A stretch of DNA of 16,232 nucleotides, from contig DGXE01000019.1 in NCBI GenBank assembly GCA_002395525.1, positions 46,880 through 63,111 on the forward strand, given 5' to 3'. This stretch comes from Ruminococcus sp. UBA4240. Its GTDB lineage: Bacteria > Bacillota > Clostridia > Oscillospirales > Ruminococcaceae. Positions 1-8,021 of this stretch are shown here, piece after piece (the stretch's first letter is position 1; the number at the start of each line of letters is the position of its first letter). The notes beneath the pieces are model-generated. The model made no database searches and was not told the DNA's origin. It was given only the letters and a program-made list of their open reading frames with translations. The translations under genes and the position numbers were made by a program.

Positions 1-368
1 GGATCACGGAAGATGTTGATATTGGGCGCCCACAGTGTCAGCCCCTTGTATATATCACGGTCGCCTTCCTCGGTGTAGATGTTGTACTTTGCCCTGGCCT
101 CCGTGGAGGTGACTGTGGCTGCCTTTTCGGCAAGTTCCCTGTCAAACATGGCAGCAAGGCCTATGGCCTGGGGGAACATGGTGGCGATACCAGATCTTGC
201 AAGGCCGTGTATGCCCTCGTTCCACCAGTTGTATTCGGGGATGCCGAGCCTTTCCACGGCAGGGGCATCGTATCTCAGCTGTGATATCTGCTCCTCTGTG
301 GTCATGGCATCCGTCAGGGCAATTGCCCTTTCAAGGGCGGACAGGCTCTTGTCTCTGTACTTTTCCAT
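1..368 (-). CDS. GH3 family glycoside hydrolase, N-terminal fragment (beta-xylosidase/beta-glucosidase type)
   Basis: This is the first 122 codons of a gene that continues past the left edge. The translation begins MEKYRDKSLSALERAIAL and contains LGIPEYNWWNEGIHGLAR, a FPQAIGLAA segment and LWAPNINIFRD at the window end. This is the N-terminal pattern of GH3 barrels, above all the xylan 1,4-beta-xylosidase branch. GH3 enzymes are retaining exo-hydrolases that release terminal beta-linked sugars. The catalytic Asp lies downstream and cannot be checked. No signal peptide is visible, so a cytoplasmic enzyme acting on imported oligosaccharides is inferred. The ATG is 5 bp after the stop of the DUF4380-like gene, with a weak AGTGAGG ribosome site overlapping that stop, so the two are almost surely cotranscribed. 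The family call is firm. The substrate (xylose against glucose) is a reasoned guess. Confidence 0.88.
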   Translation of the reverse strand, partial: MEKYRDKSLSALERAIALTDAMTTEEQISQLRYDAPAVERLGIPEYNWWNEGIHGLARSGIATMFPQAIGLAAMFDRELAEKAATVTSTEARAKYNIYTEEGDRDIYKGLTLWAPNINIFRD

Positions 369-373
369 AAACC

Positions 374-1279
374 TCACTGATTCCTTTCAAGCTCTGCTCT
401 GATCCTTTCCAGAACAGGCTCATCATTGTCCGGGTTGTCGATGATGTACCATTTCTCTGCAAGCACAGCCTCCTCACCGGGGGCATACTCCCTGTACTCC
501 CCTATGTTCTCACATTCAAGGAACATATGGTTCGTATAGGACTCAAAATTGCAGGCAAAATCCGGATACTCCGTGTGACGGTACTCCGGTACTGTCTTTA
601 CGAATATCTGACCCTTCACGGCATAGGCTGCAAAGCCTTCATCCACGTTCACGCCTATCTTGAAGGGGTTCTTCATAAACTCATCCTGCCGCAGGCGGAT
701 GCAGTCGTTGTCCATGTCAAAACGGGGATCCCTGATGTCCGAGTAATCCCACAGGGCAAAGGTGCGGTTGCCGAGGTAGCCCGTCCTTGCAGTGGAAAGG
801 GGTATCTTTTCCACACCGCCGGCACACATCCCGGAGATCGCCCATGCCGCATATTTTGCGGTGCTGTCCGATATGTTCCTTATGCGGTGGGTGACGGATA
901 CAACGGGTCTTTCATCATCAAGGGTCACTTCCATGGAAAATGCCTTCCCGAAGGGGGTGGCAGGAGGCGTTACAGTGACGGTGTTACCTGTCACGGTATA
1001 TTCCACCGGAGCGTTATCCGGGGAATAGGTCTCGGGATTTACCTCCGGAGCGCACCACAGCCTGTGTCCCCCGTAGTTCACCCATTCTCCGCCGCCTTCC
1101 ACCTTCTCGGTGAAGCGGCGTTCTGTATCCTCAAAGAAGACATTTTCCCTGTCCTTCAAAGCGCAGTATATCACCCTGGGCCCCACATCAACAGTGATGC
1201 CCACCGATAATACCCCATTTTCAAGGAATACGCATTTGCCGAAATTCTTATATTCACGCTCTGTTATCTGAACGCTCAT
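374..1279 (-). CDS. DUF4380-like, aldose-epimerase-fold protein
   Basis: The protein has 301 residues if it starts at MSVQITEREYKNFG. That ATG has AGGTG at suitable spacing. An in-frame start 13 codons upstream has no such site. The protein has no signal peptide or membrane segment. The pattern GPRVIYCAL near residue 35, then YGGHRLWCAPE near residue 75, followed by a beta-rich body, recalls DUF4380, a family of galactose-mutarotase-like folds of unknown reaction. The His-rich GGHR segment may take part in sugar binding. It sits 5 bp ahead of a GH3 enzyme, so a role in handling released sugars is inferred, for example as a mutarotase or a lyase-like enzyme. The assignment to DUF4380 rests on recognition of the motif and was not searched. 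Confidence 0.72.
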   Translation of the reverse strand: MSVQITEREYKNFGKCVFLENGVLSVGITVDVGPRVIYCALKDRENVFFEDTERRFTEKVEGGGEWVNYGGHRLWCAPEVNPETYSPDNAPVEYTVTGNTVTVTPPATPFGKAFSMEVTLDDERPVVSVTHRIRNISDSTAKYAAWAISGMCAGGVEKIPLSTARTGYLGNRTFALWDYSDIRDPRFDMDNDCIRLRQDEFMKNPFKIGVNVDEGFAAYAVKGQIFVKTVPEYRHTEYPDFACNFESYTNHMFLECENIGEYREYAPGEEAVLAEKWYIIDNPDNDEPVLERIRAELERNQ

Positions 1280-1344
1280 AAACACACCTGCCTTTATGGT
1301 AATACTACAATAAAACACCCATAATCTCTAATCATATTTTGTGC

Positions 1345-1374
1345 ATAACAATTCACAGATTGCTACAAAATCAA
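1345..1374 (-). promoter_or_regulatory. Possible promoter of the DUF4380-GH3 operon
   Basis: On the minus strand TTGATT (1374-1369) is followed after 18 bp by TGTTAT (1350-1345). This is a fair -35 but a weak -10. It lies about 70 bp upstream of the DUF4380 start. The TTGATT box resembles those of the three stronger promoters in the window. Read-through from the binding-protein gene is limited by the terminator at 1601-1634, so a separate promoter is expected here. Confidence 0.35.
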
Positions 1375-1387
1375 TGCAGAATAAACA

Positions 1388-1600
1388 GCGAAGAATGAAG
1401 AATGATATTCTGATGAGGATGGGCTTGCTTGACCTCCTCCTTCCATGCAGAAGCGGCGCTTTTGTATGAGAGGACGGCTGACAAATAGGGCAAAATTGAT
1501 AGTTCTTCCGTCACCAAGCTATTCACCATCAGCTGAACAGGTACAGCGTGCAAAGAGGACATCAAGCCCTCCGATCCCCGTAACAGCATCATTCTTCAAC
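1388..1600. repeat. Diverged intergenic repeat, copy 1
   Basis: This non-coding stretch begins with two AGAATGA heptamers (1392-1405). It then follows the same order of words as the better-preserved copy at 6083-6241: a GGATGG..CTTG segment, a small hairpin AGAAGC-GGC-GCTTTT (1449-1463), GAGGACGGCTGACA, AGGGCAAA, TTCTTCCG and a TATTCACCATCAGC tail. The element is bounded by an 11-bp perfect inverted repeat, TGAAGAATGAT at 1396-1406 and its complement at 1588-1598. Open frames across it are short and have no start signals. Confidence 0.6.
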
Positions 1601-1634
1601 AAAAAAGGGTCAGTTCTGAACGTACTGACCCTTT
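1601..1634. terminator. Bidirectional rho-independent terminator
   Basis: AAAGGGTCAGT (1604-1614) pairs perfectly with ACTGACCCTTT (1624-1634) around a 9-nt loop. Read on the minus strand, the stem is followed by a run of six T, partly within the stem (1606-1601). It lies 21 bp past the stop of the solute-binding protein gene, so it is the natural terminator of that gene. Confidence 0.85.
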
Positions 1635-1655
1635 CTCTGTTAGTGTGTGTCGTGC

Positions 1656-3116
1656 TTATTCTACAGCGGAAAGCTCTGCGTTGAACTCGTCTACCATAGT
1701 TACAACGGTGTCGTTCATGGTGTCTCTTGTTGTGGGCCAGTCAGTGCCGTGCATGGAGGCCTTGATGCCCTCTGTGTCAGCGTAGGTCAGCAGGCTTGAA
1801 AGGTCGGAGCTTACGCCGTCTGCCATTTCAACGATGGGGTGCTCCTTGGCCTGCTTGTTGATCTCTTCAAGCTGCTCGATGAGGATGTCGCTCCACTGAT
1901 AGTCGTCCTTCTGCTTCTGACGGTTCACAGCCTTGGTCTCTTCGTCAAGGCCTGCCACCAGCTCGCACTCTACGTAGAGAGCAACGCCGAGAGGATTGGA
2001 TGCGCCCTTGCACAGGCAGTAGCCGCCTGCTGTTGCGGGCTGATATATCTCTTCGGCATCAGCAGGGCAGGGAATGGGTACCCAGCGGGCATCCTCAGGG
2101 GCTATGCCGCACTCCCATGTGGAAGGATCAGCCATGAGTGTCCATGTGCCGCAGATGAAGAACAGCTCCTTGCCCTCACCCATGAAGTGGGTCTGGATGC
2201 TCCAGTCGAAGAGGGATTTATCGAATACAAGACCCTTTGTCCACAGTGAATACATCCAGTTCTGTGCCTTTTCAAGGTTGGCATCACGGAGATTTACCTG
2301 TAAAAGTCCGTCAACGGAGGATACTGCGGGAGTACCTGCGGAGAGGTACAGGGGCTTTTCTGACCACCAGCCGTCAAGGCCATACTGCTCAGCCTCGGGA
2401 TCGCAGAAGTCCTCCAGCATCTTGGTGAAGGTATCCCAGTTCCACTTGCCCTCCTTATAGAGCTCCCAGGGATCGTCATAGCCGTTCTCGTCTATGGTCT
2501 TGGCGCTGTATATAACGGCGGCATCGGCGGTAACGTCGTTTACAAAGGCATAGTGCTTGCCCTTGAAGCTGTACAGATCCATGCCGGCTCTTACGCCGTC
2601 GTACAGGTCGCTGTCAATGTCGATGTAGTCATCAATGGGAGAGAACATACCGCTCACTATGCCCTTGGGCAGGGAGCTTTCATCTCTCTGGAAGAAGTCT
2701 ATGCCCTCGCCGCCCAGCACATATGTGGAAAGGTCGGAGTAGCGGGTGTTCCAGGTGGTGGGATACCAGGTTATCTCGCCGTCATACTTGGACTGGAAAA
2801 GGCTCAGGGGAACCGGTATGGACTTGCCTGTGCTGTCGGGGTTCAGATCCCAGTGGCACAGCCACTTGATCTCTTTGTCCTCAAGCTCCACATCACGCAG
2901 CATTGAAGATGCTGAATCCACCGCAGCCTCTTCCTCCTGGGACAGAGTGGCAGTGTTGATGGCAACTGTGGCAGGCGCTGTGGTCTCAGCAGTCTGTGCA
3001 GCTGTGGTGCCGCCCTCTGAGCCCTGTGAGTTGCCCCCTGCGCAGGCTGTCATGCTTACAGCCATTGTGAGTGCGGAAAGCCCGGCTAAGGTTCTCTTGA
3101 TGGTTTTGCTGTTCAT
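1656..3116 (-). CDS. ABC sugar transporter substrate-binding lipoprotein (family 1, CUT1 type)
   Basis: The protein has 486 residues starting at MNSKTIKRTLAGLSAL, which has GGAGG upstream. The 25 extra in-frame codons upstream overlap the promoter and are rejected. Residues 1-24 form a lipoprotein signal peptide ending MTAC with the lipid-bearing Cys at 25. A Thr/Ala-rich linker to about residue 55 follows, as is usual for tethering at the cell surface. The body has UgpB/MalE-like features: ITWYPTTW, an FFQRDE turn, GKWNWDTFTKML and a Trp-rich ligand region (DGWWSEK). Such proteins bring oligosaccharides to an ABC permease. No permease or ATPase gene is adjacent. The divergent GH115 gene and nearby GH3 suggest glucuronoxylan-derived oligosaccharides as ligand, which is inference only. 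Confidence 0.88.
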   Translation of the reverse strand: MNSKTIKRTLAGLSALTMAVSMTACAGGNSQGSEGGTTAAQTAETTAPATVAINTATLSQEEEAAVDSASSMLRDVELEDKEIKWLCHWDLNPDSTGKSIPVPLSLFQSKYDGEITWYPTTWNTRYSDLSTYVLGGEGIDFFQRDESSLPKGIVSGMFSPIDDYIDIDSDLYDGVRAGMDLYSFKGKHYAFVNDVTADAAVIYSAKTIDENGYDDPWELYKEGKWNWDTFTKMLEDFCDPEAEQYGLDGWWSEKPLYLSAGTPAVSSVDGLLQVNLRDANLEKAQNWMYSLWTKGLVFDKSLFDWSIQTHFMGEGKELFFICGTWTLMADPSTWECGIAPEDARWVPIPCPADAEEIYQPATAGGYCLCKGASNPLGVALYVECELVAGLDEETKAVNRQKQKDDYQWSDILIEQLEEINKQAKEHPIVEMADGVSSDLSSLLTYADTEGIKASMHGTDWPTTRDTMNDTVVTMVDEFNAELSAVE

Positions 3117-3170
3117 ATTTGGTTCCTCCGATCTTATTTGTAAGATAGGTAGCTTCGTTATGTACATAGT

Positions 3171-3199
3171 ATCATAACAAGAGTGCAACATCTAATCAA
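3171..3199 (-). promoter_or_regulatory. Promoter of the solute-binding protein gene
   Basis: On the minus strand TTGATT (3199-3194), 17 bp, then TATGAT (3176-3171). A start near 3164 would give a leader of about 48 nt carrying the GGAGG site. The -35 box is identical to that of the divergent GH115 promoter at 3303-3331. Confidence 0.7.
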
Positions 3200-3228
3200 T
3201 TTTTGTTGTTTATAACACCTTTTTTGCT

Positions 3229-3257
3229 TTGACATTTTTCGACAGGATTGGTAAAAA
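3229..3257 (+). promoter_or_regulatory. Possible second, upstream promoter toward GH115
   Basis: TTGACA (3229-3234), 17 bp, then TAAAAA (3252-3257). The -35 is perfect and the -10 is poor. The rest of the 3117-3372 divergent region is AT-rich and holds no gene. Confidence 0.3.
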
Positions 3258-3302
3258 CAGCAAAATATAGGGATCTCCGGAATATTTTGAACAAATCACG
3301 GC

Positions 3303-3331
3303 TTGATTATGTTCACAAAAAATGGTAAAAT
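3303..3331 (+). promoter_or_regulatory. Promoter of the GH115 gene
   Basis: TTGATT (3303-3308), 17 bp, then TAAAAT (3326-3331). Transcription would begin near 3338. That is after the first ATG of the open frame (3337) and so supports translation from 3373. A TTCACAAAAAA stretch fills the spacer and resembles the half-site seen between the AraC and GH13 genes. Confidence 0.72.
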
Positions 3332-3372
3332 AAGGTATGTCGGGATCCTATACTGAAAAAAAAGGTGATGTT

Positions 3373-6108
3373 ATGATTATCAGTTCAAAGACCGAGATCA
3401 GGCTCGTATATGACAATGACTGCCCGGTCGGTATAATAAAGACAGCCGAAAAGGTGAAAAGAGATCTGCTCCTTGTGGCGGGGGATGACCCCTGCAAGGA
3501 CAGTTCCGTATCTCTTTCCTTCCAGATAGACACAGATGACCCCCGCCTTGCAGGAAAAAGGGAGGTCTATTCCTTTGAGGTGAGCGGTGACACCATCCGT
3601 GTCAGGGGCAGCGACAAAAGAGGTGTCATATACGGGCTGTACCACATCTCCGAGCTGGCGGGGGTGTCCCCCTTTGTGAACTGGGCGGGGCTGGTTCCCC
3701 CAAAGAGGGAAAGGATCACATTTGGAGAGGGGGAGACCATCTCAAAGGAGCCGTCGGTGAAGTACAGGGGTTTTTTCATCAACGATGAATGGCCCGCCTT
3801 CGGGAACTGGTGCATGAAGCGCTTCGGGGGCGTAAACAGCGAAATGTATGAGCAGGTCTTTGAGCTGCTTTTGCGCCTGAAGGGCAACTACCTGTGGCCT
3901 GCCATGTGGGCAAGCTGCTTTTCATGCGACGGACCCGGCCTGCGTTCTGCGGAGCTGGCGGATGAATACGGTGTCATTATGGGCACATCCCACCATGAGC
4001 CCTGTATGCGCCACGGTGAGGAATACAGCCGTCTGAGGGGGAAGGACTCCCCCTACGGCGATGCATGGGATTTTGCCGCAAACCGTGAGGGCATAACAAA
4101 ATTCTGGGAGGACGGGCTGAAAAGGAACGCCCCCTTTGAAAACATAATAACCGTGGGCATGAGGGGAGAGAGGGACAGCACCATACTGGGCAGCGATTCC
4201 ACCCTTGCGGACAACATTGCCCTGCTCAGGGACGTTATCGCCGTACAGAACCGTCTTATACGGGAGAATGTGAACAGCGACCTTGGCGCTGTGCCCCGTA
4301 TGCTGGCGCTGTACAAGGAGGTTGAGCCCTACTACTACGGCAGCGGCGACACACCGGGGCTTATGGGGTACAGTGAGCTTGATGATGTGATACTCATGCT
4401 GTGCGATGACAATCACGGATACTGCCGCACCCTCCCGGATGAGCAGATGAGAAGGCATACCGGCGGCTATGGTATGTACTACCACTTTGACTACCACGGG
4501 GATCCCATATCCTATGAATGGATAGACAGCACCTGCCTGCCCGTGGTGAGGGAGCAGATGTCCACCGCCTATGAGCACGGCGTGGACACCCTGTGGATAG
4601 TCAATGTGGGGGATCTTGCCCTGAATGAGGTGCCCCTGTCCTACTTCCTCGACCTTGCCTATGACTTTGACAGATGGGGCATATACGGGGAGGACACGGA
4701 TGTATATCTGAAAGAATGGTTTGAAAGGCAGTTCGGGGGGCATCTATCCTCTGCGCATACCGATGCCCTTGCACGGATGTATGCCCGGTACGGACAGCTA
4801 ATGTTCACACGCCGCCCGGAGCACATGGATGAGAATGAATACCGCCCCCAGAAGGGCGGGCTTGCGGAGGACATCCTTGCAGAGACCTTTGAGATTGAAA
4901 AGATATGCGATGATATTGAAGAGCACATCCCCGATGCCATTAGGGCTGCATACACGGAGCTTGTTTCCTACAAGGTAAGGGCGGGCATGAACCATGTGCG
5001 GATGTGGATATATGCGGCATATGACCGCTTCTATGCAGCCATGGGGGCAGTGGCTGCAAACCACTTTGCCGAAAAGGTGGCAGAGGCTCTCTCCCGTGAC
5101 AGGGAGCTTACGGGTATGCTCCACACAGCCGGAGACGGGCGCTTTGACGGTCTGGGGCTTGCTCCCCACGCCGGCTTTAAGCACTGGAACAGCGAGGAGT
5201 CCGCAAACCCTGTTCTGCACACAGTCATACCTGTACAGGGGGCTGCCATGATGGTGGGGCTCATGTACGAGGAGGGGGCGACAGCAGGCCTTGACTGGAC
5301 GAAGAAGACACTGCACATACGTTATTTCAGGCGGGAGGGGAACACTCTCAGTGCGGGCTTCTTCTGCGCTCTCTGCGGCACACAGACCCTTTCCTACACA
5401 GTGGAATGCGACAGGGGATACATATCCATTTCAGACACACAGGGGGAGCTGTCACAGGAAAATGACCTAATACAGCACATCATCTCCATAGACACAAGGG
5501 AGCTGTCCCCGGCAGAGGACGGCTTCATCAGAGACACCGCCCGCATCACAGTGAAGTACCCGGGGGGTGCTGCGGATATAGAGGTACACATAGAATGTGC
5601 CCAGAAGGAGGAGGCAGGCATATGCTGTGAGCGAAACGGCATCATCCGCATCCCCGCTGAATGCTTTATCCGCAGATCCGAGGGAGCCCACCGCTTTGAA
5701 GCCATAGAATATCACAAGGGCAAAGCCCTAAAGGTCATGCCCCAGATGACCGCCCCTCTCTCCCCGGAGGATGCCCCCTATGCGGAATACTCCCTCCTTG
5801 CCGCCCGTGACGGAGAATACCTCATCACCTTTGAAACAGCCCCCAACAACCCCTACTCACGGCACACCGTCCCCTGCATCACATACAGCTTAAACGGCGG
5901 TGAGATACACTCCATTCCCCTTGTGGGCAAGGGCTACACCGTAGGCTCATCCCCTGAATGGGCAGAGGGGGTACTCACTCACGCAAGGCTCACCACCCGC
6001 TCTGCCCACCTCAGAAAGGGCACCAACACCCTGCGGATATACGGCACCCACCCGGAAACAGTGCTTATCAAATGCAGGATACAAAGAATGAAGAATGATC
6101 GATCGTGA
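3373..6108 (+). CDS. GH115 xylan alpha-1,2-glucuronidase
   Basis: The protein has 911 residues starting at MIISSKTEIRLVYDND, where AAAGGTGAT stands just upstream. The start 12 codons earlier is rejected. GH115 enzymes remove (4-O-methyl)glucuronic acid from xylan, including internal substitutions. Visible marks of the family: an N-terminal beta domain, the barrel entrance KYRGFFINDEWP (about 132-141), NYLWPAMW near 172-179, GTSHHEPC with tandem His 207-208, GMRGERDSTILG, DDNHGYCR, a large barrel and a C-terminal beta domain from about residue 720. The length is close to that of bacterial GH115 enzymes. No signal peptide is present, so action on imported substituted xylo-oligosaccharides is inferred. 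The last residues (about RMKNDRS) are encoded by an intergenic repeat, so the natural C-terminus may have been replaced. Confidence 0.92.
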   Translation: MIISSKTEIRLVYDNDCPVGIIKTAEKVKRDLLLVAGDDPCKDSSVSLSFQIDTDDPRLAGKREVYSFEVSGDTIRVRGSDKRGVIYGLYHISELAGVSPFVNWAGLVPPKRERITFGEGETISKEPSVKYRGFFINDEWPAFGNWCMKRFGGVNSEMYEQVFELLLRLKGNYLWPAMWASCFSCDGPGLRSAELADEYGVIMGTSHHEPCMRHGEEYSRLRGKDSPYGDAWDFAANREGITKFWEDGLKRNAPFENIITVGMRGERDSTILGSDSTLADNIALLRDVIAVQNRLIRENVNSDLGAVPRMLALYKEVEPYYYGSGDTPGLMGYSELDDVILMLCDDNHGYCRTLPDEQMRRHTGGYGMYYHFDYHGDPISYEWIDSTCLPVVREQMSTAYEHGVDTLWIVNVGDLALNEVPLSYFLDLAYDFDRWGIYGEDTDVYLKEWFERQFGGHLSSAHTDALARMYARYGQLMFTRRPEHMDENEYRPQKGGLAEDILAETFEIEKICDDIEEHIPDAIRAAYTELVSYKVRAGMNHVRMWIYAAYDRFYAAMGAVAANHFAEKVAEALSRDRELTGMLHTAGDGRFDGLGLAPHAGFKHWNSEESANPVLHTVIPVQGAAMMVGLMYEEGATAGLDWTKKTLHIRYFRREGNTLSAGFFCALCGTQTLSYTVECDRGYISISDTQGELSQENDLIQHIISIDTRELSPAEDGFIRDTARITVKYPGGAADIEVHIECAQKEEAGICCERNGIIRIPAECFIRRSEGAHRFEAIEYHKGKALKVMPQMTAPLSPEDAPYAEYSLLAARDGEYLITFETAPNNPYSRHTVPCITYSLNGGEIHSIPLVGKGYTVGSSPEWAEGVLTHARLTTRSAHLRKGTNTLRIYGTHPETVLIKCRIQRMKNDRS

Positions 6109-6241
6109 TAATGAACGGATGGCTTGATTTCCTCTCTATATACAAAAAGCAATGCTTTTGCATAACAGGAGCAGCTGACAGCGAGGGTAAAGGCAAGCAA
6201 TTCTCCGGCAGTTCATACCTATTCACTATTAGCTACTAGCC
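6083..6241. repeat. Intergenic repeat, copy 2 (best preserved)
   Basis: The order is: two AGAATGA heptamers (6085-6098), the core from CGGATGGCTTGATTTCC to TTCTCCGGCAG with hairpin AAAAGC-AAT-GCTTTT (6145-6159), and three heptamers TATTCAC, TATTAGC, TACTAGC (6220-6240). Long words recur in the 8098-8500 region, for example CTTGATTTCCTCTC, TATACAAAAAGCAATGC and GCTTTTGCATAACAGGAGC. It overlaps the GH115 C-terminus. There is no sign of a gene inside it. The hairpin is the only terminator-like structure behind GH115. Confidence 0.72.
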
Positions 6242-6243
6242 AT

Positions 6244-6274
6244 TTAACGCACGTTTTTTGAATGCGTGCGTTAA
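6244..6274. promoter_or_regulatory. Inverted operator pair upstream of the AlbA_2 regulator
   Basis: TTAACGCACG (6244-6253) and its exact complement CGTGCGTTAA (6265-6274) are separated by 11 bp, giving 21 bp between centres, two helical turns. Two further copies of the same word flank the promoter downstream. Probably the binding site of the regulator encoded next door (inference). Confidence 0.65.
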
Positions 6275-6300
6275 TTTCGGGGTCAAATGTGGAAAAGCTC

Positions 6301-6329
6301 TTGATTTAATGCACGGAATGTGTTATAAT
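6301..6329 (+). promoter_or_regulatory. Promoter of the AlbA_2 regulator gene
   Basis: TTGATT (6301-6306), 17 bp, TATAAT (6324-6329), with a predicted start near 6336. An operator half-site, TTAATGCACG (6306-6315, one change from the upstream word), overlaps the last base of the -35 box and fills most of the spacer. A protein bound there should compete with RNA polymerase, which fits autorepression. Confidence 0.82.
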
Positions 6330-6348
6330 CATTGAAAGCTAACACACG

Positions 6349-6358
6349 CGTGCGTTAA
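6349..6358. promoter_or_regulatory. Downstream operator half-site
   Basis: CGTGCGTTAA, identical to 6265-6274, lies in the predicted leader just before the GAGGTG ribosome site of the regulator gene. Its centre is 43 bp from the half-site in the promoter spacer. Confidence 0.6.
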
Positions 6359-6371
6359 ATGAGGTGTTAAA

Positions 6372-8021
6372 ATGAATATAGGATTTAAAGAAGACCTGCA
6401 CAATGAGTTTAAAAGCGACAGAAACAAGCTGTCGGATGCAGATATCATAGATGTGGTCGTGGCTTTTGCAAACACCGAAGGAGGAGCTTTATACATCGGC
6501 GTTGAGGATGACGGCGAGATAACAGGCCTGCACCCCTCCCACAGAGATGAGATACAGCTTGCGGCGTTCATAGCGAACAAAACCGTACCCCCTGTCAGTG
6601 TAATTGTAGAAAGGGACAGCAGGGATTATGTAAGGGTCACTGTGCCCAAATGCAGGAGCATAATCGCATCATCATCCGGAAAGCTGCTCAGGCGGCGCAT
6701 CAAATCAGATAACACTCCCGAAAACGTACCCATGTACCCACATGAAATAAGCTCAAGGCTGTCAGACCTCAGGCTCCTGGATTTTTCGGCTCAATGTGTT
6801 CCGGAAGCGGTCTATGAAGACCTTGATGATATCGAACGGGAAAGACTGCGCAGGACGATACGGAGCTACCACGGTGAGCAGGCACTGCTGGAGCTGGATA
6901 ATGAAGAGCTGGACAAGGCACTGCGGCTGGTGGATGAGGTGGACGGGCGGCTTGTCCCCACATTTGCCGGAATGCTCCTTATCGGGCGGAGTGACCGGTT
7001 AAAGCTCCGGGTGCCCACAGCCGGAGCGGTATTTCAGGTGCTGAGCGGCACAAATGTAGTGCTCAATGAATCTCTGGATCTTCCCATCCTTGCCGCATTT
7101 GAAAGAATAAGTGCCTTTATGGATGCAAGAAATCCGGAAGAGGAGATCGAGGACGGGCTGTACAGGATCTCGGTATCCGATTTCAGCAAGAGAGCCGTCA
7201 GGGAGGCAGTGGTAAACGCCTTCTGTCACAGGGATTATACCATGCTGGGGCGGATACGGATACTCATGGACGATGACGGTCTGTCCATAACCAACCCCGG
7301 CGGCTTTATCGAAGGCGTCACCTTTGACAATCTCCTTACAGTCGAGCCGCAGGGGCGAAACCCCGCCCTGGCAGATGCCCTGAAACGAATAGGCCTGGCG
7401 GAAAGGACAGGACGCGGAATAGACAGGATATTTGAAGGCTCCCTTCTGTACGGCAAGCCCCTGCCCGATTATTCAGAGTCAAACGAGGTGATGGTGAAGC
7501 TGTTCATCCCCAAAAGTTTGCCGGACAGGTCTTTTACTAAGCTCATATCCGATGAACAGAAAAGGACAGGTCAGGCGCTTCCCATAAATACCCTTCTGAT
7601 CCTGAGCGAACTGAAAAGGAACAGGAGGGCAACGCTTACGGAAATATCGGCTGCAACGCACATCAGTGACACAAAGGCAAGGGTCACATTAGGAAGGCTT
7701 GTGGAAGCCGGTCTTGTTGAAGCAGCCGGCAGCGGAAGGAACAGGCACTATACCCTTAATGCCGGTGTATACAAGGATTCACAGGACATCAAGAGATACG
7801 TGCATCAGGCAGGCAAAGCTGCCATAGGAGCCTCTGAGCATATCCTGAAATACGCCGCAGGCAGCAACGGGCGGATCAGCAGGAAGGAAGCTGCTGAGCT
7901 GCTGAATCTCAGCGAATCCCAGGCATATCGTCTGCTCAGAAATCTGGCTGACGAAGGTCAACTACGCTTGATAGGAAAAGGAAAATACGCTTACTACAAG
8001 ATAATGAGAAATGAAGAATGA
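6372..8021 (+). CDS. AlbA_2 / HATPase_c_4 transcriptional regulator with winged helices
   Basis: The protein has 549 residues. GAGGTG lies 5 bp before the ATG. Residues about 10-115 form an AlbA_2 (Schlafen-type) domain: EFKSDRNK, then VVAFANTEGGALYIGVEDDG. Residues about 250-360 form the HATPase_c_4 part: REAVVNAFCHRDY (277-289), SITNPGGF, and TGRGIDRIF near 346. Two winged-helix segments follow, one near 410-455 (LTEISAATHISDTKARVTLG) and one near 500-545 (ISRKEAAELLNLSESQAYRL). The family, often misnamed RecG-like helicase, has no helicase motifs and is thought to regulate transcription. Repeated TTAACGCACG words around its own promoter suggest autoregulation. The last codons and the stop lie in an AGAATGA-type repeat, so the extreme C-terminus may be acquired. 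The ligand and target genes are unknown. Confidence 0.88.
   Translation: MNIGFKEDLHNEFKSDRNKLSDADIIDVVVAFANTEGGALYIGVEDDGEITGLHPSHRDEIQLAAFIANKTVPPVSVIVERDSRDYVRVTVPKCRSIIASSSGKLLRRRIKSDNTPENVPMYPHEISSRLSDLRLLDFSAQCVPEAVYEDLDDIERERLRRTIRSYHGEQALLELDNEELDKALRLVDEVDGRLVPTFAGMLLIGRSDRLKLRVPTAGAVFQVLSGTNVVLNESLDLPILAAFERISAFMDARNPEEEIEDGLYRISVSDFSKRAVREAVVNAFCHRDYTMLGRIRILMDDDGLSITNPGGFIEGVTFDNLLTVEPQGRNPALADALKRIGLAERTGRGIDRIFEGSLLYGKPLPDYSESNEVMVKLFIPKSLPDRSFTKLISDEQKRTGQALPINTLLILSELKRNRRATLTEISAATHISDTKARVTLGRLVEAGLVEAAGSGRNRHYTLNAGVYKDSQDIKRYVHQAGKAAIGASEHILKYAAGSNGRISRKEAAELLNLSESQAYRLLRNLADEGQLRLIGKGKYAYYKIMRNEE

Noticed and set aside
527..1210. 227-codon plus-strand open frame over the DUF4380 gene
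   Set aside because: It is antisense to a gene with family motifs and a good ribosome site. It has no ribosome site of its own, and its protein shows no known pattern.
1371..1592. 73-codon minus-strand frame ending in ILHSSLFILH-like residues
   Set aside because: This is a translation of the AGAATGA repeat, a common source of false small proteins. No start signal.
3337..3372. Upstream ATG for GH115
   Set aside because: It lies at or before the predicted transcription start and has no ribosome site. 3373 has AAAGGTGAT.
3922..4743. 273-codon minus-strand frame over GH115
   Set aside because: Antisense shadow of a well-marked GH115 barrel.
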